From Trachythela sp. YZ-2020 (lineage: Eukaryota; Cnidaria; Anthozoa; Malacalcyonacea; Clavulariidae): a DNA stretch of 64,000 nt. Position numbers and translations under genes: made by a program. Shown in pieces: positions 12,201-22,028 of the stretch. The stretch lies in NCBI GenBank assembly GCA_016169945.1, contig JADLSH010000379.1:834001-898000 (forward strand), written 5' to 3'. The notes under the pieces were generated by a model, which saw only the letters and a program-made list of their open reading frames with translations, had not been told where the DNA came from and searched no databases. Within the stretch, counting starts at the first letter, position 1; the number at the start of each line of letters is the position of its first letter.

Positions 12201-15200
12201 GGTTGAACATTTCGAAAATTCAGACCACTCAGAGAAATTTCCATGTATGGGGCAAGGAGATTGGAAACAGGCTACCCTCTCAATATCTAATCCAATGTCG
12301 GTGCAATTTTCCCCTCCGAAACGGGGCTTTGGGTTCGTGCAAGATCGTCGCCGAATTTTAGAGCTGTTTCCGCAAGTTTTAAGGCACGGTGAAAAGTCCG
12401 ACCAATCAGAATAATTGCCGTGGATCGGACAAGGAGGGGTCTCACAGGGGACTGTGTCCGAACTTGGTCCCAGGGCTTTACAATCCCGACCGCCATTACT
12501 CGGTGTCGGATTGTTACAAGTTCGAGTCCGGGTTTTTGAAGCATCACCACAAGTCTGTGAACAGACTGAAAATTCTGACCAATCATTATATCCGCCGTGT
12601 ATGGGGCACTTCCCAAGATTGCACGTGCTTATCTCATGATCTAAACCTAACCTCGAGCAATTTCGGCCATCATATTTTGGTACGGGATTCGTACAGGTCC
12701 TGTTACGGGTCCTATAACCGTGTCCACATGAAGTATTGCACGAACTGAACGCTGACCAAGCTGAATAGTTACCATGAACAGGACAAGGGTTGAGGGTGCA
12801 ATTTTGAATTTCAATACCTGGCCCAAAGATAGAACAATTTTGACCACCATATTGAGGTATTGGGTTCGTACAATTCCTTGTTCTATACCTTGTTCCCCCA
12901 CCGCCACATGAGAGAGAACATTCTGAAAAATTTGACCAAGGAGTGTAGCCCCCTGACATAGGACAAGGCTGGGTGTTACATTCCTCTGTTTGTAATGCTT
13001 GACCATTGTTAGAACAATTTTGACCACCATATTGAGGTTTAGGGTTGGTACAATTTCGAGTTCTATACCGTATACCCCCACCGCCACATGAGAGAGAACA
13101 TTCAGAAAAGTTAGACCAAGGGGTGTAGCCCCCAGAGATAGGACAAGGCTGGGTGTTACACTCCACTGTCTGTAAAGCTGGACCAATGTTAGAACAATTT
13201 TGACCACCATATTGAGGTCTAGGGTTGGTACAATTTCGAGTTCTATACCTTGTACCCCCACCGCCACATGAGAGAGAACATTCTGAAAAATTAGACCAAG
13301 GGGTGTAGCCCCCAGAGATAGGACAAGGCTGGGTGTTACACTCCACTGTCTGTAAAGCTGGACCAATGTTAGAACAATTTTGACCACCATATTGAGGTCT
13401 AGGGTTGGTACAATTTCGAGTTCTATACCTTGTACCCCCACCGCCACATGAGAGAGAACATCCTGAAAAATTTGACCAAGGGGTGTAGCCCCCTGAGATA
13501 GGACAAGGTTGAGTGTTACACTCCACTATCTCTGATGATGGGCCAATGTTAGAACAATTTTGACCACCATATTGAGGTTTAGGGTTGGTGCAATTCCTTG
13601 TTCTATACCTCGTTCCCCCATCGCCACATGAGAGAGAACATCCTGAAAAATTTGACCAAGGGGTGTAGCCCCCAGAGATAGGACAAGGTTGAGTGTTACA
13701 CTCCTCTGTTTGTAATGCTTGACCAATGTTAGAACAATTTTGACCACCATATTGAGGTTTAGGGTTGGTACAATTTCGAGTTCTATACCTTGTACCCCAC
13801 CGCCACATGAGAGAGAACATTCTGAAAAATTTGACCAAGGAGTGTAGCCCCCTGACATAGGACAAGGCTGGGTGTTACACTCCACTGTCTGTAATGCTTG
13901 ATCAATGTTAGAACAATTTTGACCACCATATTGAGGTCTAGGGTTGGTACAATTTCGAGTTCTATACCTTGTACCCCCACCGCCACATGAGAGAGAACAT
14001 TCTGAAAAATTTGACCAAGGGGTGTAGCCCCCTGAGATAGGACAAGGTTGAGTGTTACACTCCACTATCTCTGATGATGGGCCAATGTTAGAACAATTTT
14101 GACCACCATATTGAGGTTTAGGGTTGGTGCAATTCCTTGTTCTATACATTGTACCCCCACTGCCACATGAGAGAGAACATTCTGAAAAATTTGACCAAGG
14201 AGTGTAGCCCCCTGAGATAGGACAAGGTTGAGTGTTACACTCCTCTGTTTGTAATGCTTGACCAATGTTAGAACAATTTTGACCACCATATTGAGGTCTA
14301 GGGTTGGTACAATTTCGAGTTCTATACCTTGTACCCCCACCGCCACATGAGAGAGAACATTCTGAAAAATTTGACCAAGGGGTGTAGCCCCCAGAGATAG
14401 GACAAGGCTGGGTGTTACACTCCACTGTCTGTAAAGCTGGACCAATGTTAGAACAATTTTGACCACCATATTGAGGTTTTGGGTTGGTACAATTTCGAGT
14501 TCTATACTGTACACCCCCACTGCCACATGAGACAGAACAGCTTGAATAGTTAGACCAAGGGGTGTATCCCCCTGCGATAGGACAAGGTTGAGTATTGCAC
14601 TCCACAGTTTCTGATAATGGGCCTAGGTTACTGCAGTCCCTGCCACCATAATCTGGAATCGGGTTGTCACAAACTCTCTTTCTGGTTTTTGTACCATTAC
14701 CACATACGATAGAGCAAGAAGAAAATTCTGACCATGATGAATATTTACCATGGACTAAAAAAGTAAGAAAATATATAAGCTGTCGTGGTTTGTGTTTGAG
14801 CTACTTGAAATAGATTAAAAACACTTTTCGAGCAAAGGTCTTTGTATAAAGGTCCTCCTGACAAAATGCCTCGCTCAAAAGGTTGAAATGTTTTCAATCC
14901 TATTTCAGGAAGTTCAGTTACAATCCTCGGCAGCGACTTACCTCTTTCCTGATTGATCATCTCACACAATCTTTCCTGTTTCAAACTCTTGTACCAAATC
15001 GCGAAATCATCAACAGCAATTGGCGTTGCTTTCTTCCCCGCATGATTGGCTCCCAAAATCAACATCTTATGTTCTTCTCTCTTCTTTCTATTCGCCTTCG
15101 TTCTTCTCGACTCAAACTTATACCCGCTTGTACAGTTGACAAACAAAGACATTTTCGGTTTCGCAGTTGCGTTCCAAACCAGTGCAACATGATGCCAAAT

Positions 15201-18200
15201 ATGAGGTGAAAGCTCGGCCTCTATACTGTGGATTCGCTCAGGTGTGTTGCCATAAAACATTAGAGAAATCCTGCCTTCTTTGTATAGCGTGTTTACAGTT
15301 ATTCCACGACTTTTTCGACTCCAGCCAAGTTGCAACAAAACTCCGTCGTTCAAAACTTTCTTTAAATTTACCCAAAATGTTATAGTAAAGCCATTTTCAC
15401 ATCGTGTAGGATCGGGAAGACACGTTTTACTGAAATCTCCAAGAATCATGTGCGATTTTGAATGTTTCGAAGTTTGTAGTAATTCTAGAGCGTTGTCTTT
15501 TGGTCCTGGAAACAGTTTGTAATTTCCAATAATTTTTGAATGTCGATCTCCTTTCAAATCTAAAACGATATTTTTAACGGCTGCGTCGAAGTCCCAATAG
15601 TTGTCCGCGTCGTGAAACCATGGTAAATGAGCGTCTAAATAAAATAAAATAAAATAAGGTATGATGGAGTCTACCAAACAGTGCAAAGGTTAGCGCTGTT
15701 GTAGGAAATTGAATGCTGAACGATGCGGAAAAATGAAGACCTCCTGCGAAGGACGGCGATGCGAATGTTGAGTTTCGCTGAAGGACAAGATATCGACGAG
15801 GAATGAAGAGGTCAGAAGATGTGGGGTGGTAGACATTGCAGAGAAGGCGAGGGAAGGAAGGAAGACTGAGATGGTAAAGGAGAGCCAATCAGAAACATAT
15901 TATGGAATGAAGATATCAGGAGAAGATGTGGAGTTGTAAAAATTGCAGAGAAGGTGAAGGAAGCGAGAATAACATGGTACGGATACGTAACAAGGAGATG
16001 AAGAAAAGCCGATCAGAAACATTATGGAATGAAGAGATAGAAAGATGTAAAGTAGTAGACATTGCGGAGATCGATGAGAGGAGCAAGGCTGATATGGTAT
16101 GGGCACGTAACCCTTGATGAAGGAGAGCTCGTCAGAGACATTATGGAATGAAGAGATTAGAAGAAGATGTGAGGTAGTAGACAGTGCAGAGAAGATGAGG
16201 GAAGCAAGGCTGAGATGGTATGGACACGTAATAAGAAGAGATGAAGGAGAGCTCGTCAGACACATTATGGAATGAAGAGATCAGAAGAAGATGTGGAGTG
16301 GTAGACATTGCAGAGAAGATGAGGAAAACAAGGCTGAGATGGTATGGACACGTAATAAGATGAGATGAAGGAGAGCCATACAGAGGCATTATGGAATGAA
16401 GAGATTAGAAGAAGATGTGGAGTGGTAGACATTGCAGAGAAGATGAGGGAAGCAAGGCCGAGATGGTATGGACACGTAATAAGAAGAGATGAAGGAGAGC
16501 TCGTCAGAGACATTATGGAATGAAGAGATTAGAAGAAGATGTGGGGTGGTAAACATTGCAGAGAAGATGAGGGAAGCAAGACTGAGATGGTATGGACACG
16601 TAATAAGAAGAGATGAAGGAGAGCCATACAGAGGCATTATGGAATGAAGAGATTAGAAGAAGATGTTGGGTGGTAGACATTGCAGAGAAGATGAGGGAAG
16701 GAAGTCTGAGATGGTATGGACACGTAATAAGAAGAGATGAAGGGAATCCGGTCAGAGTCATTATGGAATGAAGAGATAGGAAAAAGATGTGAGGTGGTAA
16801 ACATTGCAGAGAAGATGAGAGAAGCAAGGCTGAGATACTATGGACACATAAGAAGAAGAGATGAAGGAAAGCCAGTCAAAGCCATTATGGAATAATAAGA
16901 TTAGAAGAAGTGAGGTGGTATATATTGTAGAGAAGATGAAGGAAGCAAGACTAAGATGGTATTGACACGTAATGAGAAGAGATGAAGAAGTGACATAAAA
17001 ATGAAGAAAATATTACACGGAGATAACTATTTAAGTCTCAGGTGCGGTCGCGGAAAGGGTCCGTTTGTATGGTCCTGTTCCTCCGCCACGAGATGGGAAA
17101 CGCGATGATTTTTTATGTTCAAATGATTCAGGGAAATTGTATAATATAGTGTTAAATATCTATTAGAAACTGCAAATGGAACTGCATATGAGTGCTTTGT
17201 TGCTGTTTTCTGCGGTGTATAAATAATAACTCGTGGTTGGTTTTAATGATTTTAAATGAGTCTATTTAAACACCACAAGCTAGTATTAAAAATTTCATTC
17301 ATGCAAGTATTATAGGTTATTTTTAGTCGTTTATATATCGATATAGCGATTTATCTGTGTTTATGTTGATTTCGTTGCTAAAATCCACCCCATGCTACGT
17401 TATAAATAATAACTTCGCTTCTCCTCAAAATATTTCCGTCGTGTTCATCCAATTAGATATCAATTTCAATACTTATAAAAAATTCAGTCGTTCATTGTTT
17501 CATTTTAATGAGAGGAAACATGATAAGACGAATAACATGATATTAATAAAAATGTAATGCATTTTTTATGTAACTTACTATAGATATAATTTTAAAGGCT
17601 GTTTACATGATCATGCTATGCTGGTTCGGAGTGCAAAGCGGGACGATTTCATGCATAAAAAAGAAACAAACAAAATTGATTTCACTTTTTTCATTTGAAC
17701 AACAAAATCTATTATTGAAATCTATAGTGCTTAGAATAACAAGCTAGACTTTAAACACAGACTCTCCTTCTAAAATCTCCTAGAAATTTTAGTGTTTGTC
17801 CATTTTCTGTTCCTTCGCAGTCTCTCCGTATCTATATATGTTTAGGTAGTTCAGACACAAACCACGGCAACTTATTGTAAATATTACTCTATACATGAGT
17901 TGACTGGTTTGACGTAGTAACTAAGGCCTCAGACAGACAAATACATTTCGGATCAGAATATCAATTTGTCTTTGAGGACAGGAAAAGTGCCGAGTTCGTC
18001 TGCCCGACGCGTTCGCCGGAGTACTATTAACACTCGATCCTCACGTTTGCAATAGTAGCGGCTACAAATCTCTTGATGAAGTGCCGTCGCTTGAAACTTT
18101 CTTAGATTTTAAATGTTTTTCACGTAATTCAGTCACAAACCACAGCAGATTATTGTTGAATATCATGCCACTGGAGCCCCACGTTTGAGATATCATAATG

Positions 18201-19196
18201 ATATGCATCATGCTGTTAACAAGATTTGACACGACCGCAGTTTACACAATAAACGAAATTTACAAGTACATATTTCAATAAAGTTCCCGCTGGGAGAAAA
18301 ATTAAGCGCTTCAGAAAATGTGACATCTGCAGTTGGCATCAAACAGAAATTAGAAATAAATAAATGCTTTTACGAGGTTTTTTGAATTAAATTTAAGTAT
18401 AAGGAATCTCCCATCGAAAAATGGAACTGATTATAAGTTATAGCTTGCAGAAGTGTAATTATAAACCTTATTTGCAATACAAATTATTTCACAGATGGGA
18501 CCGCATTGAAAAGTTTTGTGACCGAGGTTCAATTACTGCAATATGCAGTGATAATATTTTCTCTCAGTCGCATGTGAAAAAAATTCTTCGATGCAATTCG
18601 ATTTTACCAAACACTGCAAGTTTTCCCTCGAGTTTCGTCCTGTAGTAACACTGGACCAATATGAGATGACCAATACTAGAGCACTTGCATGGGAGAACAT
18701 TTTAGAACTGATAGAGCGGCCATATCGTGACACTTACCATTTCGATTCCGAGGACTTTTTTCAGCCCAAGCAATCTGAAATAGAAACAACGAGTTTTAAG
18801 ATACGCTTATAAACTGCCCCACACCGGCAGACGAGCGATTGAGTTTTATTTGAGTTAGTTGAAGGATGCAGTTGACTTTCTTTTTCAGGTGGTTGTATTT
18901 TTCAAACAACTTCTTGAATATTGTTCAATGCTGCCTAACTTGTACTTTTCTATTCAGTACAAATTCCATAGCGACTAACGAGTTGTACGCAAGAATCCAA
19001 TGACAAGTGAAATGGGCGCGGCGAGTTTAAATTTGCGTCAGTGTACCGTGGTCAACGATCAAATTTCCTTGTTCATGGGAAACACTACAAGGCCGAATCA
19101 TTAAAAAAACAGGATATTTTCATTTACTGTTAATTGGAACTAAAAATATTTGCTTACCGGTATAAAGAAACCAAGGACGAAAAACAGCAGCTTCAT
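112..19196 (-). CDS. Gene A: LamG-TSP1x18-SEA-FN3x6-ionotropic receptor/K+ channel-like protein (3' end outside window, damaged)
   Basis: This is the minus-strand paralogue of the gene at 38509-55453. Exons, 5' to 3': 19158-19196, 18738-18774, 14942-15634, 11540-14754, 10954-11063, 10820-10875, 10095-10237, 9058-9369, 8527-8829, 8146-8445, 6913-7209, 6062-6358, 4349-4651, about 2744-3207, 2030-2186, 1474-1540, 945-1216 and 112-295. The final cytoplasmic exon is beyond base 1. Apart from the two faults below, junctions are GT/AG and phases match. The product would be a type-I-oriented surface protein: signal peptide, LamG, 18 TSP1, SEA, six FN3, S1, M1, pore, M2, S2, M4. Two faults are seen: one base is missing in the TSP1 exon (13795-13798), and no exon for the pore helix is recognisable between 2186 and 2744. 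The gene may be a decaying paralogue, or the assembly may be wrong there. The ligand is not predictable. Confidence 0.85.
330..579. mobile_element. TIR MITE (family 1, copy 1), 250 bp, TTA target duplication
   Basis: The ends AGGTCTGATTCCACG and CGTGGAATGAGGCCT are inverted repeats, flanked on both sides by TTA (327-329 and 580-582). Two further copies are at 21834-22028 and 23104-23352. There is no coding capacity. TTA duplications are typical of PIF/Harbinger-like elements, but the family is an inference. Confidence 0.8.
945..1540 (-). CDS. Gene A exons 16-17: S2 half of ligand-binding module
   Basis: Exon 16 (1474-1540, 67 bp) encodes VAVIQNSSEHQLAVRKNA. Exon 17 (945-1216, 272 bp) encodes the rest, including GALVDAYVLGSRRDLF and YGVVLAGEAKKLQKCF. 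Both lengths are identical to gene B. The YG-V/I-V-L-x-G-E/S-K/R-K/R-L-Q block corresponds to the end of S2 in ionotropic receptors. Donor and acceptor sites are canonical and the phases (0 to 1 to 0) match gene B. Confidence 0.8.
2030..2186 (-). CDS. Gene A exon 15: second half of K+ filter (YGD) and M2 helix
   Basis: This 157-bp exon, the same length as in gene B, enters in phase 2 with (G)YGDKFPRSVAGRIIG. It continues with the inner helix FWILTGSIIMSLYTSILTSH and ends at AAG|GTAAGA. The YGDK-x-P-R-S/T-V block matches potassium channels, where D follows the filter. The helix end (SLYTSILTSHIT) also resembles the M3 gate region of ionotropic glutamate receptors. Without the missing upstream pore exon, the filter of gene A is incomplete. 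Confidence 0.8.
2240..2660 (+). repeat. SINE tail units, tandem (plus orientation)
   Basis: About four degraded copies of the dispersed unit marked by CCAGTATAAATA, TTTCCTCC, AGTAACACTGGA, TTACTGGACCTCT and ACAGTTTAGAAC. The units fill the intron where the pore-helix exon of gene A should be. Confidence 0.7.
2744..3207 (-). CDS. Gene A exon 14: S1 half of ligand-binding module plus M1
   Basis: The exon begins ETCKCASAYRTNWW, aligned with ETCSCQRVFTTNWW in gene B. It runs through GIFPAILPRMVSTCCGFC and FIPLVESPGVAFLVL (S1) to the first membrane helix TLPIVVVIVVFTSVIGIVTW. A phase-0 exit is possible only at TGT|GTGGAA, a poor donor, where gene B has a good GTAAGT. The end at 2744 is therefore uncertain. 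The paired cysteines are shared with gene B. The next exon expected from gene B (pore helix) was not found. Confidence 0.75.
3640..4290 (+). repeat. Minisatellite of 120-122-bp units derived from a retrotransposon C-terminus
   Basis: Units recur at about 3739, 3859, 3981 and 4101 (start of ATGGTATGGACACGTA). Translated, a unit reads EARLRWYGHVIRRDEG, the signature found near the C-terminus of many non-LTR reverse transcriptases. It sits in the gene A intron between FN3-6 and S1. Related arrays are at 15780-17000, 19640-20220 and 46430-46740. Confidence 0.8.
4349..9369 (-). CDS. Gene A exons 8-13: six fibronectin type III domains
   Basis: Six single-exon FN3 domains, all phase 1-1: 9058-9369, 8527-8829, 8146-8445, 6913-7209, 6062-6358 and 4349-4651. 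Each starts near V-P-S/T-x-A/P and has the conserved tryptophan (ISWKAIP, ITWNSIP, LTWKPIS), the tyrosine of the C' strand (GYHTF, GYKIEF) and the Y-x-I/F-R-V-A-G-x-T-S-K-G block. Most end in T-D/N-E-D-G. Unlike gene B, none of the six is split by an intron. Between them lie a 171-bp MITE, a 1-kb TIR element and SINE fragments. Confidence 0.9.
4690..6020 (+). repeat. SINE copy split by a 1-kb TIR element
   Basis: SINE-type sequence (AGTGCTTCCAGT, GACTCTAAC, GAACTGATAGAGG, CCAGTATAAATAAAG, GGTTTCCTCCTG) runs to 4925 and resumes at 5923 with TGTAGTAACACTGGATCA. The inserted element at 4926-5922 interrupts the SINE between TTTCCTCCTG and TAGTAACACTGG, so it is the younger of the two. Confidence 0.75.
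4926..5922. mobile_element. 997-bp DNA transposon with ~55-bp imperfect TIRs
   Basis: The left end AGACGGCCGGCC...GGCATTTTTTGTTACAAGC (4926-4981) is mirrored by the right end (5857-5922), with a few mismatches and a short gap. No open frame of a recognised transposase is present, so the element is non-autonomous or degraded. It interrupts a SINE copy. Confidence 0.85.
7260..7520 (-). repeat. SINE tail fragments
   Basis: Degraded units with CACTGGAT, TCAGTTTTAATCTGTTCT, GTCCAGTAAGG, GTGTTATTACAAGAGGAAACC, repeated twice, in minus orientation. Confidence 0.6.
7932..8102. mobile_element. 171-bp MITE with 32-bp TIRs and TAA target duplication
   Basis: The ends starting AGGTACGCTCACACACAGCG and finishing CGCTGTGTGTGAACGTACCT are near-perfect inverted repeats. 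TAA is present on both sides (7929-7931 and 8103-8105). The element lies in the gene A intron between FN3-3 and FN3-4. Confidence 0.9.
9570..9800. mobile_element. Tc1-like transposon end (remnant)
   Basis: Starts TACAATCCTGGACAAAAGTC followed by TTGGGACACTG, a typical Tc1/mariner-type terminal motif. A diverged copy is at 51396-51610 (shared CCTGNACAAAA and CCAACATTGTTT motifs). No transposase frame is visible. Confidence 0.55.
10095..11063 (-). CDS. Gene A exons 5-7: SEA domain
   Basis: Three exons (110, 56 and 143 bp) form one SEA domain. It opens with FYVKFKLNNLNWTDELL. The middle strand contains SPGSVVATMEVIYF, which carries the G/SVV autoproteolysis-type site typical of SEA modules. The first and third exon lengths are identical to those of gene B (110 and 143), and the middle one differs by one codon. 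SEA domains sit close to the membrane and can self-cleave while staying non-covalently joined, so the TSP1 arm may be a separable subunit. The intron between exons 6 and 7 is filled by an ACAAGTTG-rich repeat. Confidence 0.85.
10440..10795. repeat. ACAAGTTG-rich repeat element
   Basis: Dense, degenerate copies of CAACTTGT/ACAAGTTG in both orientations, bounded by CACGTGAAAA and TTTTTACGTG as short inverted ends. It fills the intron between SEA exons 6 and 7 of gene A. A related block is at 40365-40600 in gene B. Confidence 0.6.
11110..11525 (-). repeat. tRNA-derived SINE, near full length (minus orientation)
   Basis: On the minus strand the head has an A-box-like TGGTTAGTGCATG and a B-box-like GGGTTCAATTCG, the spacing expected of a pol III promoter. 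The body follows (CACTCTGGCTTTCCC, TAGTAACAGTGGA) and then the usual tail TTAGAACTGATAGAGCTATCC. This copy shows that the tail fragments scattered through the window belong to a tRNA-derived SINE. Confidence 0.7.
11540..14754 (-). CDS. Gene A exon 4: array of 18 thrombospondin type 1 repeats, with a frameshift
   Basis: One giant exon encodes 18 TSP1 repeats of about 60 residues. Each shows the pattern GGYTPWSNFSEC, then LSCGGG, RYRTRNCTNP, YGGQNCS and CNTQPCP. Repeats 2-11 (about 12900-14580) lie in an exact 180-bp register and are nearly identical. Repeats 1 and 12-18 are divergent (GNYSAWS, GGYNDWS, GNFSEWS and others). In repeat 6, at 13795-13798, a run that is five C in neighbouring copies has four, shifting the frame. 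The exon is 3,215 bp. Restoring one base gives the phase-1 exit that the next exon needs, so the indel is real relative to the gene model or is a sequence error. Many W and N-x-S/T positions suggest C-mannosylation and N-glycosylation. Confidence 0.9.
14942..15634 (-). CDS. Gene A exon 3: LamG-like (concanavalin A-type jelly-roll) domain
   Basis: This single 693-bp phase 1-1 exon encodes about 231 residues. It has the hallmarks of a LamG_3-type domain: GFTITFWVNL, ISLMFYGN, WHHVALVWNA and a closing VDDFAIWYKSL strand. The gene B counterpart (39665-40324) matches it motif for motif (GFTILFWMRT, WTHVGLQWNA, IDELGIWDG). Such domains usually bind carbohydrate or protein partners outside the cell. 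The ligand here is unknown. The acceptor is preceded by an (AAAAT)-rich stretch. Confidence 0.85.
15780..17000 (+). repeat. 124-bp minisatellite derived from a retrotransposon C-terminus, about 10 units
   Basis: Units containing ATGGTATGGACACGTAATAA recur at about 16215, 16339, 16464, 16587 and 16711, a 124-bp period. Units encode the LRWYGHV-type motif of non-LTR reverse transcriptases. Because 124 is not a multiple of three, each unit is in a new frame. The array lies in the gene A intron between exons 2 and 3. Confidence 0.85.
17001..18737. other. Gene A intron, no gene seen
   Basis: AT-rich sequence. It contains remnants with TAGTTCAGACACAAACCACGG (about 17848 and 18125), part of a repeat also seen near 7900, 26645, 36045 and 14780, and a SINE fragment at about 18610-18730. 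No coding exon is supported. Confidence 0.6.
18738..19196 (-). CDS. Gene A exons 1-2: signal peptide and linker
   Basis: Exon 1 (19158-19196) encodes MKLLFFVLGFFIP, a compact hydrophobic signal peptide, and ends in phase 0 at a GTAAGC donor. Exon 2 (18738-18774, 37 bp) encodes IAWAEKSPRNRN and ends in phase 1 at GTAAGT. That is exactly the phase the LamG exon at 15634 needs. The start was chosen because this two-exon path is the only one I found that supplies both a signal peptide and the correct phase. Gene B instead uses one 94-bp first exon. Confidence 0.7.
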
Positions 19197-19639
19197 GGAC
19201 TTTACCTTTCAAACAACATTCTATAGAAGAAACAACAAACTCTAAAAACCAATGCATATATATTTTTTATGACTGAACATCCAATTGTTCAGCAATTAGG
19301 ACAAATTTAATTGGCTTAAAACAATCGCTTCTGATTGAGTTCGTGTGAGATTTCATCTCTGACAATATAATTGCCGCACGCCTTAGAAATGCAAATTATT
19401 TATATATGTACATGGACAATTTAGATCGACTAGATAATAGCATATTTTTCTATTTTTCGAAAAGAAATTATCTTTAAAAAGTAAAAGTTAGATTGATAGA
19501 CCACAATAAAGAAGTTGTGTTAATATGTTTGGAGCATTTATAAACAAAATGCCAGGAGTAATTTGTGACAGGAAAATGTCAAGAAAGCAGGAATGCAAAA
19601 TCGACAAAGCAGTGTCGAGGACGCCTGTTGCGGTGCGGA

Positions 19640-20222
19640 GCTAAATACTAGGCGATGCGGAAAAAAAGAAGGACGGAGATGGGAATGTTGACATGGATCC
19701 TAGGGGTTTTTCTGAAGGCCAACATGAGGAATGAAGGGATCTGTAGAAAAGGTGAGGGACGTAAGGCTAGGATTATATGAACAGGTACTAAGAAGAGATG
19801 AAGGAGAGCTGGTCAGAGACATTATGAAATGAAGAGATCAGAAGAAGATGTGAGGTGGTAGACATTGCAGAGAAGGTGAGGGAAGAAGACTGAGATGGTA
19901 TGGACACGTAATAAGAAGAGATGAAGGAGAGCTGGTCAGAGACATTATGGAATGAAGAGATCAGAAGAAGATGTGGACTGGTAGACATTGCAGAGAAGGC
20001 GAGGGAAGCAAGACTGAGATGGTATGGACATGTAATAAGAAGAGATGAAGGAGAGCCGGTCGGAGACATTATGAAACTGGAGATAGAGGAGATCAAAGGA
20101 GATCTAAATATCAAGGAACTGACGGAGGACATTGACAAGGGACAGAAAAAGATGCAGAATAAGAATCTGAGCAGCCGAGCCCGGGTCAGTCTGGAACAAG
20201 ATCTTAGGTATTTATTACCGTG
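19640..20222 (+). repeat. Retrotransposon-derived minisatellite with longest preserved C-terminal tail
   Basis: Two to three units of the ARLRWYGHVIRRDEGEPV type. The last one (to about 20222) stays open beyond the repeat into a charged, Lys/Glu-rich tail ending LRYLLP. This copy preserves most of the parent protein's C-terminus. Confidence 0.7.
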
Positions 20223-21833
20223 AAACTGCGCAAGGAACTGAAAGTGACGGCCAGTGCCACCATTTTTGGCCACATTTCATTAAGATAATTCACCGATGTT
20301 CTTGCTCAAGTTAAACGGTGCTCCCTGAAGTGCACATGCAAAACAATAAACACCTGAACAAAAAATTGCGAAACGAATCTCACTTTGGACACTCCAAACT
20401 ACACTGGCTGTAGCTGTGAACACTCCAAATTTAAATCTACGCCGCGATCACTACGTTCTCATAAATACTTGATATCCTGAAGTTTCTAACAGCTTCCATT
20501 TCAAGCGTTCACTCAAAACAACGTGAGTGACATTGATGCATGTCACATCGCAGGAGGCGCAGGCATTTGGTCACCTGCCAAAGCACTTCTGGCAACGTCT
20601 TTTAGAGTTTAACATATGCAAATCTTAAATTTCATCCCTTCACGATTGACATATATATTTAATATTCGAAGGAACGTCTGCATGCCTGTCTTCCCTCAAA
20701 GGCCAGGGAGGTCAATGAAGCAGAATTGCCATTTTGATTTTAGAAGAAATATTTGTTATGATTTAGAAACTTCATCATGATTTAGATTAAGAACAATTAA
20801 CTTCCTTTCAGAAATATGTAAATTGAAAATAGACTATAGATCAAACCAGCTTTGTTCAGACTGGACAGCTATATCAATTCTTAATAGTTGACGGTCTAAT
20901 GAGGGTCATCCTTATTTTCTCCAGTAAAAGTGTTACAACAGGAGGAAATCGGAGAAGAAAGCCAGCCGTGTTTGGTAGAGTGAAACAGTAGAAATTTTAC
21001 TTACTAATTCTCACGACCCCATCGGCTTTTGTTGCAATTACCATATAATTTATAGTGATTAAATATATGCTTTATTTCTATACTTTCATTACCATGCACT
21101 ATACCAATATATCAACGAAACAGCCTTTTGAAAAATATCTGTTCTTTTGCCCTTTTGTCGTTCCGTTATCCCTGCTTAAATTCACTTTCAGTATTTTCCA
21201 CATAGTTTAACCTGCCGAAACGTCCAAATTCGAATATCTATGGCCGGCGCGGCGATTCCCAAACGTCGTTCACAATTCGTCCGGTTCCATTCGTCCACAC
21301 GGGAATTCGCACGGTTAGTTGTACTCGAATTCGTCTGGATTCATGCATTCTGTGTGAGCCCGAAAGGCACAATCGTGCATATTTGAGCACGGGTTTGTAC
21401 CGTGGGCTATTCGTCTTTTCCAATAAAAAATAGACTTTAAGTTAAGACTTTATTTAGATGTTAAAAATGATATGGGCAATTGAAAAACTTTTACCATAAC
21501 CTAAAAAATAACGCACTTTTTCCTACCTTATATAATAATATACAACATCAAACTGCTTTCCTTTGCGGACTTCGTTCATATAAATTAACACCAGAATATG
21601 TAATGATGAACTTTAATGCACAACAGGATGTAAACAATAACTGCAAAACAAGCAAGCTATTTTTAATATATATGGACTGTGAAATTTTCATTAAATATTA
21701 AACAAGTTTTAAGCTGAACTTTGCTCGCAAAAGCTAGAATTTTCACACGTATTACGGAGATAAATAGAGTTTTTACAACTCTACATTGGCATATATTGGG
21801 TGTTCTATTCTTCGCGCGTGTTTTCTATAATTA

Positions 21834-22028
21834 AGGTCTGATTCCACGAGTGTTTTTTCTCAGCGAAAAGCGGCGAGAAACAATTTCGCTTCGCCAGTGA
21901 GTAGAAGTTAGTTCTACTCACTGCGAAAGCGAAAAAAGTGGGGAAATTGAATAGAATCACTGATGTGCAGCCATCCGTATTCTGCAGACACAATTTCTCG
22001 CGAAGAATTTCGCCGTGGAATCAGGCGT
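21834..22028. mobile_element. TIR MITE (family 1, copy 2), internally deleted, TTA duplication
   Basis: Same ends as the element at 330-579, flanked by TTA at 21831-21833 and 22029-22031. It lacks about 55 bp of the interior, removing the TTTCGCACGAAATG segment. Confidence 0.8.

Noticed and set aside
12647..13447. 266-codon minus frame and other long frames over the TSP1 arrays
   Set aside because: They are shifted-frame shadows of the 180-bp TSP1 units, lacking the cysteine pattern.
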